A DNA stretch of 64,000 bases from Pseudoflavonifractor sp. An44 (GTDB lineage: Bacteria; Bacillota; Clostridia; Oscillospirales; Oscillospiraceae): contig NZ_NFIH01000001.1 of assembly GCF_002161675.1 (NCBI RefSeq), forward strand, positions 62,001-126,000, in the 5' to 3' direction. The notes beneath the pieces are model-generated. The model saw nothing but the letters and a program-made list of their open reading frames with translations. It was not told the DNA's origin and did no database searches. Positions 62,401-64,000 of the stretch are shown piece after piece; position 1 is the first letter of the stretch, and each line of letters begins with the position of its first letter. The translations under genes were made by a program, and so were the position numbers.

Positions 62401-62966
62401 ACTTCGCCACCGACCCGGCCACCCAGGAGATCATCCACACCATTTCCACCATTCTGGCCATGCCAAAGCCCTATCGCCGCATTGGGGAACTGCCGGAACT
62501 CATCGGCAAATTGAAGGCAGCCTATCAGTCTCTGCTGGAGTTGAAACAAGCGGAGGTTGCCGAGACCATCCGCCAGTGCATGCAGGACGTTCACCAGTTG
62601 GCCGGAGAAGCCCGGAATACAGAAAGCCTGCTGCAACAGGCCGACCACCACTTTGCCGAAAAGCGAGACGCCGCCCAAGCAGCGTGCTCTCTCACCGAGC
62701 TGGACGCCATGATTACCCAGCTGCTCAACTACAAGGACAGCGTCTGCAGGCGCATGGAAGTTCTGGCAGCACCTGTCCCGAACCCTCAGAACAAAGAAGA
62801 CAAAGATCCCTCCCCTACTCCCAAGAAAATTACAACCGTGCGCCGCTATGACCTGTGTTCCGTGAAGCGGCTGCAATCCAAGGAGGACATTGACGCCTAT
62901 GTGGAGGGCATCCGGCAAAAGCTGTATCAGACCCTGGAGAGCTGTGACGGCGTGCAGGTCAACTAA
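59430..62966 (+). CDS. brxC: BREX P-loop ATPase BrxC
   Basis: A 1178-residue BrxC/PglY-type ATPase, normal length for type 1 BREX. Walker A is ISGFFGSGKSHFLKMLSYL near residue 70. Walker B is FRLLFMVDEVGQYIGDD near 255. The C-terminal half is helical with coiled-coil stretches. GGAGACAGAGAGCT precedes the ATG. BrxC is thought to form a large ATPase complex working with the methyltransferase. GC content is clearly higher here than in brxA or the GHKL operon. A long minus-strand open frame opposite this gene is a shadow. Confidence 0.95.
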   Translation: MKIQSMFQKDINRDINGVVKVAQDDERSLKQELSEYIITKELRRHFRTFFDNYTKAIDQPTDKMGVWISGFFGSGKSHFLKMLSYLLSNQVVSGAPAIDYFQGKFDDPMMYAQAVKCVSVPTESILFNIDIEGPINKDKTAVLRTFAKMFYNHCGFYGDDLKIAKLERFIDRQGKTEEFRQKFEQVNGAPWAETRDSFAFFEDDVVEVLQSVLGMSEQAARNWFNGEETNELSIAQLVSDIKEYVDSKGDKFRLLFMVDEVGQYIGDDGDLMINLQSLVEELGSKCMGQVWVMVTSQEAIDSVVKIAGDDFSKIQGRFNTRLSLSSSSVDEVIQKRVLAKTPEADQLLHMVYDKEQAVLKNLFSFQDSVLDIKGFADGAEFAATFPFVPYQFIIIQKVLAEIRKHGNSGKHLSGGERSMLSGFQEAAQKVQDKDENALLPFHLFYDTVHTFLESSIRRVIDRCQNAADNHDGIEPHDVDVLKLLYLIRYIDDIKSTIDNIATLMVDDIHTDKINLRASVTASLERLHSQNYISRNGDTYTFLTDEEQDVANDIKNTVVDSNQITQSIAQAVFGEIYPSKKFRYNEHYTSIPVDQYIDETLVGSSSGGIRLRIITVASDHYRDADQKLMLESQVNNEAILVLSGDTQYYEELEQAKKIEEYRKKKNVSQLPESVQDIIRKKNTEKLAMEKRAKGYLEKAIVDAKVFVHGELMTIKLSNAKDKLDAALRGLVESVYSKLNMVNHFVDSDADILSILNAPAEADISLAGSGANNEDALNEISQWLELKSVGPTISMGDVQRRYQAIPYGWREIDIAALMARLVARQKISIKYGGAVVSKDDRKLVDYLRKKSEIDKAVVTRRIAPSEQLMRKSVAFLREYLGAMDIPSDEDGLVRYVLDTFEYKLAHYQDLLEHYEQNQYPEQAIVSAARDLAQDVLSQRKDNVALLTRMVQKQDDLLDAKEDLEDVELFFKSQRGVFDEAVSQMRRVSREQDYFATDPATQEIIHTISTILAMPKPYRRIGELPELIGKLKAAYQSLLELKQAEVAETIRQCMQDVHQLAGEARNTESLLQQADHHFAEKRDAAQAACSLTELDAMITQLLNYKDSVCRRMEVLAAPVPNPQNKEDKDPSPTPKKITTVRRYDLCSVKRLQSKEDIDAYVEGIRQKLYQTLESCDGVQVN

Positions 62967-62980
62967 AGGAGGTACCTGGG

Positions 62981-64000
62981 ATGAACAAATCTGCGATACA
63001 AAAATTTGCCGTATGGGCCCGCACCACGCTCATGGAGCAGGTGGCCCAGCGGGCCTACCAATACGGCATCATCAAAGACGGCTATGGCGATGCAAACGCC
63101 GTCACTGTCAACGGCAAGGCCCTCTCCACCCAGGAGCAGGGCCAACGCCGGGAGCTGGTGCGGGAGATTCAGTCCAAGGGCTATGACCAAGTGATAGAAG
63201 AAGTGGCCTATACCTGGTTCAACCGCTTCATCGCCCTGCGGTACATGGAGGTCAACAACTACCTGCCCAGCCACATCCGGGTGTTCTCCAATGCCCAGGG
63301 GGAGTTTGACCCAGAAATTTTGAAGGAGGCCCTCCACATGGACCTGCCGGGGCTGGACCAAAGCCAGGTGGCGGAGCACATCGAGAAGAACGAAACCGAG
63401 GCTCTGTACCGCTACCTGCTTCTCACCCAGTGCAACGCCCTCAACGAGGGCCTGCCCAAGATGTTTGAGAAGATGGGCGGCTATACCGAGCTGCTCTTTC
63501 CCAACAACATTCTCCGCCCAGATAGTGTACTGGGGCATATGGTGTCCGACATTCCCGAGGAGGACTGGACCGATCAGGTACAGATCATCGGGTGGCTGTA
63601 CCAGTATTACAACACCCAGTTGAAGGCTGAAACCTTCGATCTACTGAAGAAGAATGTAAAAATCACCAAGGAGCGCATCCCCTCTGCCACCCAGCTCTTT
63701 ACCCCCGACTGGATCGTGCGCTACATGGTGGAGAACTCTCTGGGCAGACTGGTCATTGACAATTTGAACTATGACATCTGGGCAGAGAGTGAAAAGGCAA
63801 AGATTGATCTTTTAAAAGCCAAATGGAACTACTATGTGGAAGAGGCCGAACAAGACCCGGACGTGGATACAGAGCTACGTATTTTTTCACACAACAAATA
63901 CGCCAGAGGGGACAAACTGCCCTTTGTAGACACCACATTTTTTGATCCCTGTATGGGCAGCGGCCACGTTCTGGTCTACGCCTTTGATGTGTTCATGGAC
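62981..64000 (+). CDS. pglX: BREX adenine methyltransferase PglX/BrxX (partial)
   Basis: The first 340 residues are present, starting MNKSAIQKFAVWARTTLMEQ at 62981 (AAAGGAGGT upstream), 14 bases after brxC. The helical N-terminal part (VAYTWFNRFIALRYMEVNNY) is typical of PglX. The SAM-binding motif I FFDPCMGSGHVLVYAF occurs near residue 326, just before the right edge; the NPPY motif lies outside the window. It methylates the host BREX site on adenine and is needed for self/non-self discrimination. pglZ and brxL should follow downstream. Confidence 0.93.
   Translation, partial: MNKSAIQKFAVWARTTLMEQVAQRAYQYGIIKDGYGDANAVTVNGKALSTQEQGQRRELVREIQSKGYDQVIEEVAYTWFNRFIALRYMEVNNYLPSHIRVFSNAQGEFDPEILKEALHMDLPGLDQSQVAEHIEKNETEALYRYLLLTQCNALNEGLPKMFEKMGGYTELLFPNNILRPDSVLGHMVSDIPEEDWTDQVQIIGWLYQYYNTQLKAETFDLLKKNVKITKERIPSATQLFTPDWIVRYMVENSLGRLVIDNLNYDIWAESEKAKIDLLKAKWNYYVEEAEQDPDVDTELRIFSHNKYARGDKLPFVDTTFFDPCMGSGHVLVYAFDVFMD

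Noticed and set aside
62082-62918. 278-residue minus-strand open frame
   Set aside because: Also antisense to brxC; low-complexity Leu/Gly/Val composition typical of shadow frames.
1-64000. CRISPR array or tRNA/rRNA genes
   Set aside because: No regularly spaced direct repeats and no cloverleaf or rRNA-like sequence was recognised; only reading by eye was possible.

Overview
The window looks like a low-to-mid GC Gram-positive genome, most likely a gut-type clostridial (Oscillospirales-like) Firmicute. The signs are strong AGGAGG-type ribosome binding sites, sigma-A promoters of the TTGACA/TATAAT kind, a Firmicutes-type ESX/type VII locus, an XRE plus ImmA-like regulatory pair, and several families typical of Clostridia. 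No tRNA, rRNA or CRISPR array was recognised. Most of the window is accessory DNA.

Region 1 (1-12.1 kb, minus strand) is a type VII secretion locus. Reading leftward it holds an uncharacterised 157-residue protein, a zinc-ribbon/TPR protein, an SPFH protein with three zinc ribbons, EssC with an FHA domain and tandem FtsK/SpoIIIE ATPases, a YukD-like ubiquitin-fold protein, three WXG100-like proteins, two paralogous WXG-type effector candidates each followed by a DUF4176 partner, and a PP2C phosphatase cut by the window edge. EssA, EssB and EsaA are not visible. FHA plus PP2C points to phospho-threonine control.

Region 2 (12.1-16.2 kb) is a graveyard: non-coding DNA (possibly a group II intron fragment), an IS66-family transposase remnant, a broken IS3-family element and a decayed DUF6602 gene.

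Region 3 (16.3-21 kb) carries a Y-family DNA polymerase cassette. The polymerase faces an XRE repressor and an ImmA/IrrE-type metalloprotease across a compact control region with two sigma-A promoters and three near-identical operator boxes. This would suit a LexA-independent damage response.

Region 4 (21-26.4 kb) holds small metabolic and regulatory genes: a TIGR04076 protein, acetyltransferases, an internally deleted WYL-type regulator with TfoX-like and GyrI-like genes, a flavin reductase-like protein and a rhodanese lipoprotein.

Region 5 (26.5-64 kb) is a dense defence island. On the minus strand it contains an SF1 helicase-DUF2726 nuclease, an SF2 helicase-nuclease, a DUF4365 nuclease, a fusion ending in a MazG-like pyrophosphohydrolase, a complete Wadjet jetABCD operon, a PLD-helicase-DUF3427 gene split by one in-frame TGA, a STAND NTPase with a nuclease-like N terminus, and a SIR2-like protein. 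Next comes a four-gene operon (49972-57815) encoding a GHKL ATPase, a 1308-residue phosphoribosyltransferase/GHKL protein, a receiver-like protein and a DUF2971 protein. I do not recognise this combination, and it is the best candidate for an undescribed system. Divergent from it on the plus strand is a BREX operon (brxA, brxB, brxC, start of pglX/brxX) running off the right edge. The left boundary of the island cuts into the end of an SGNH hydrolase-like gene.
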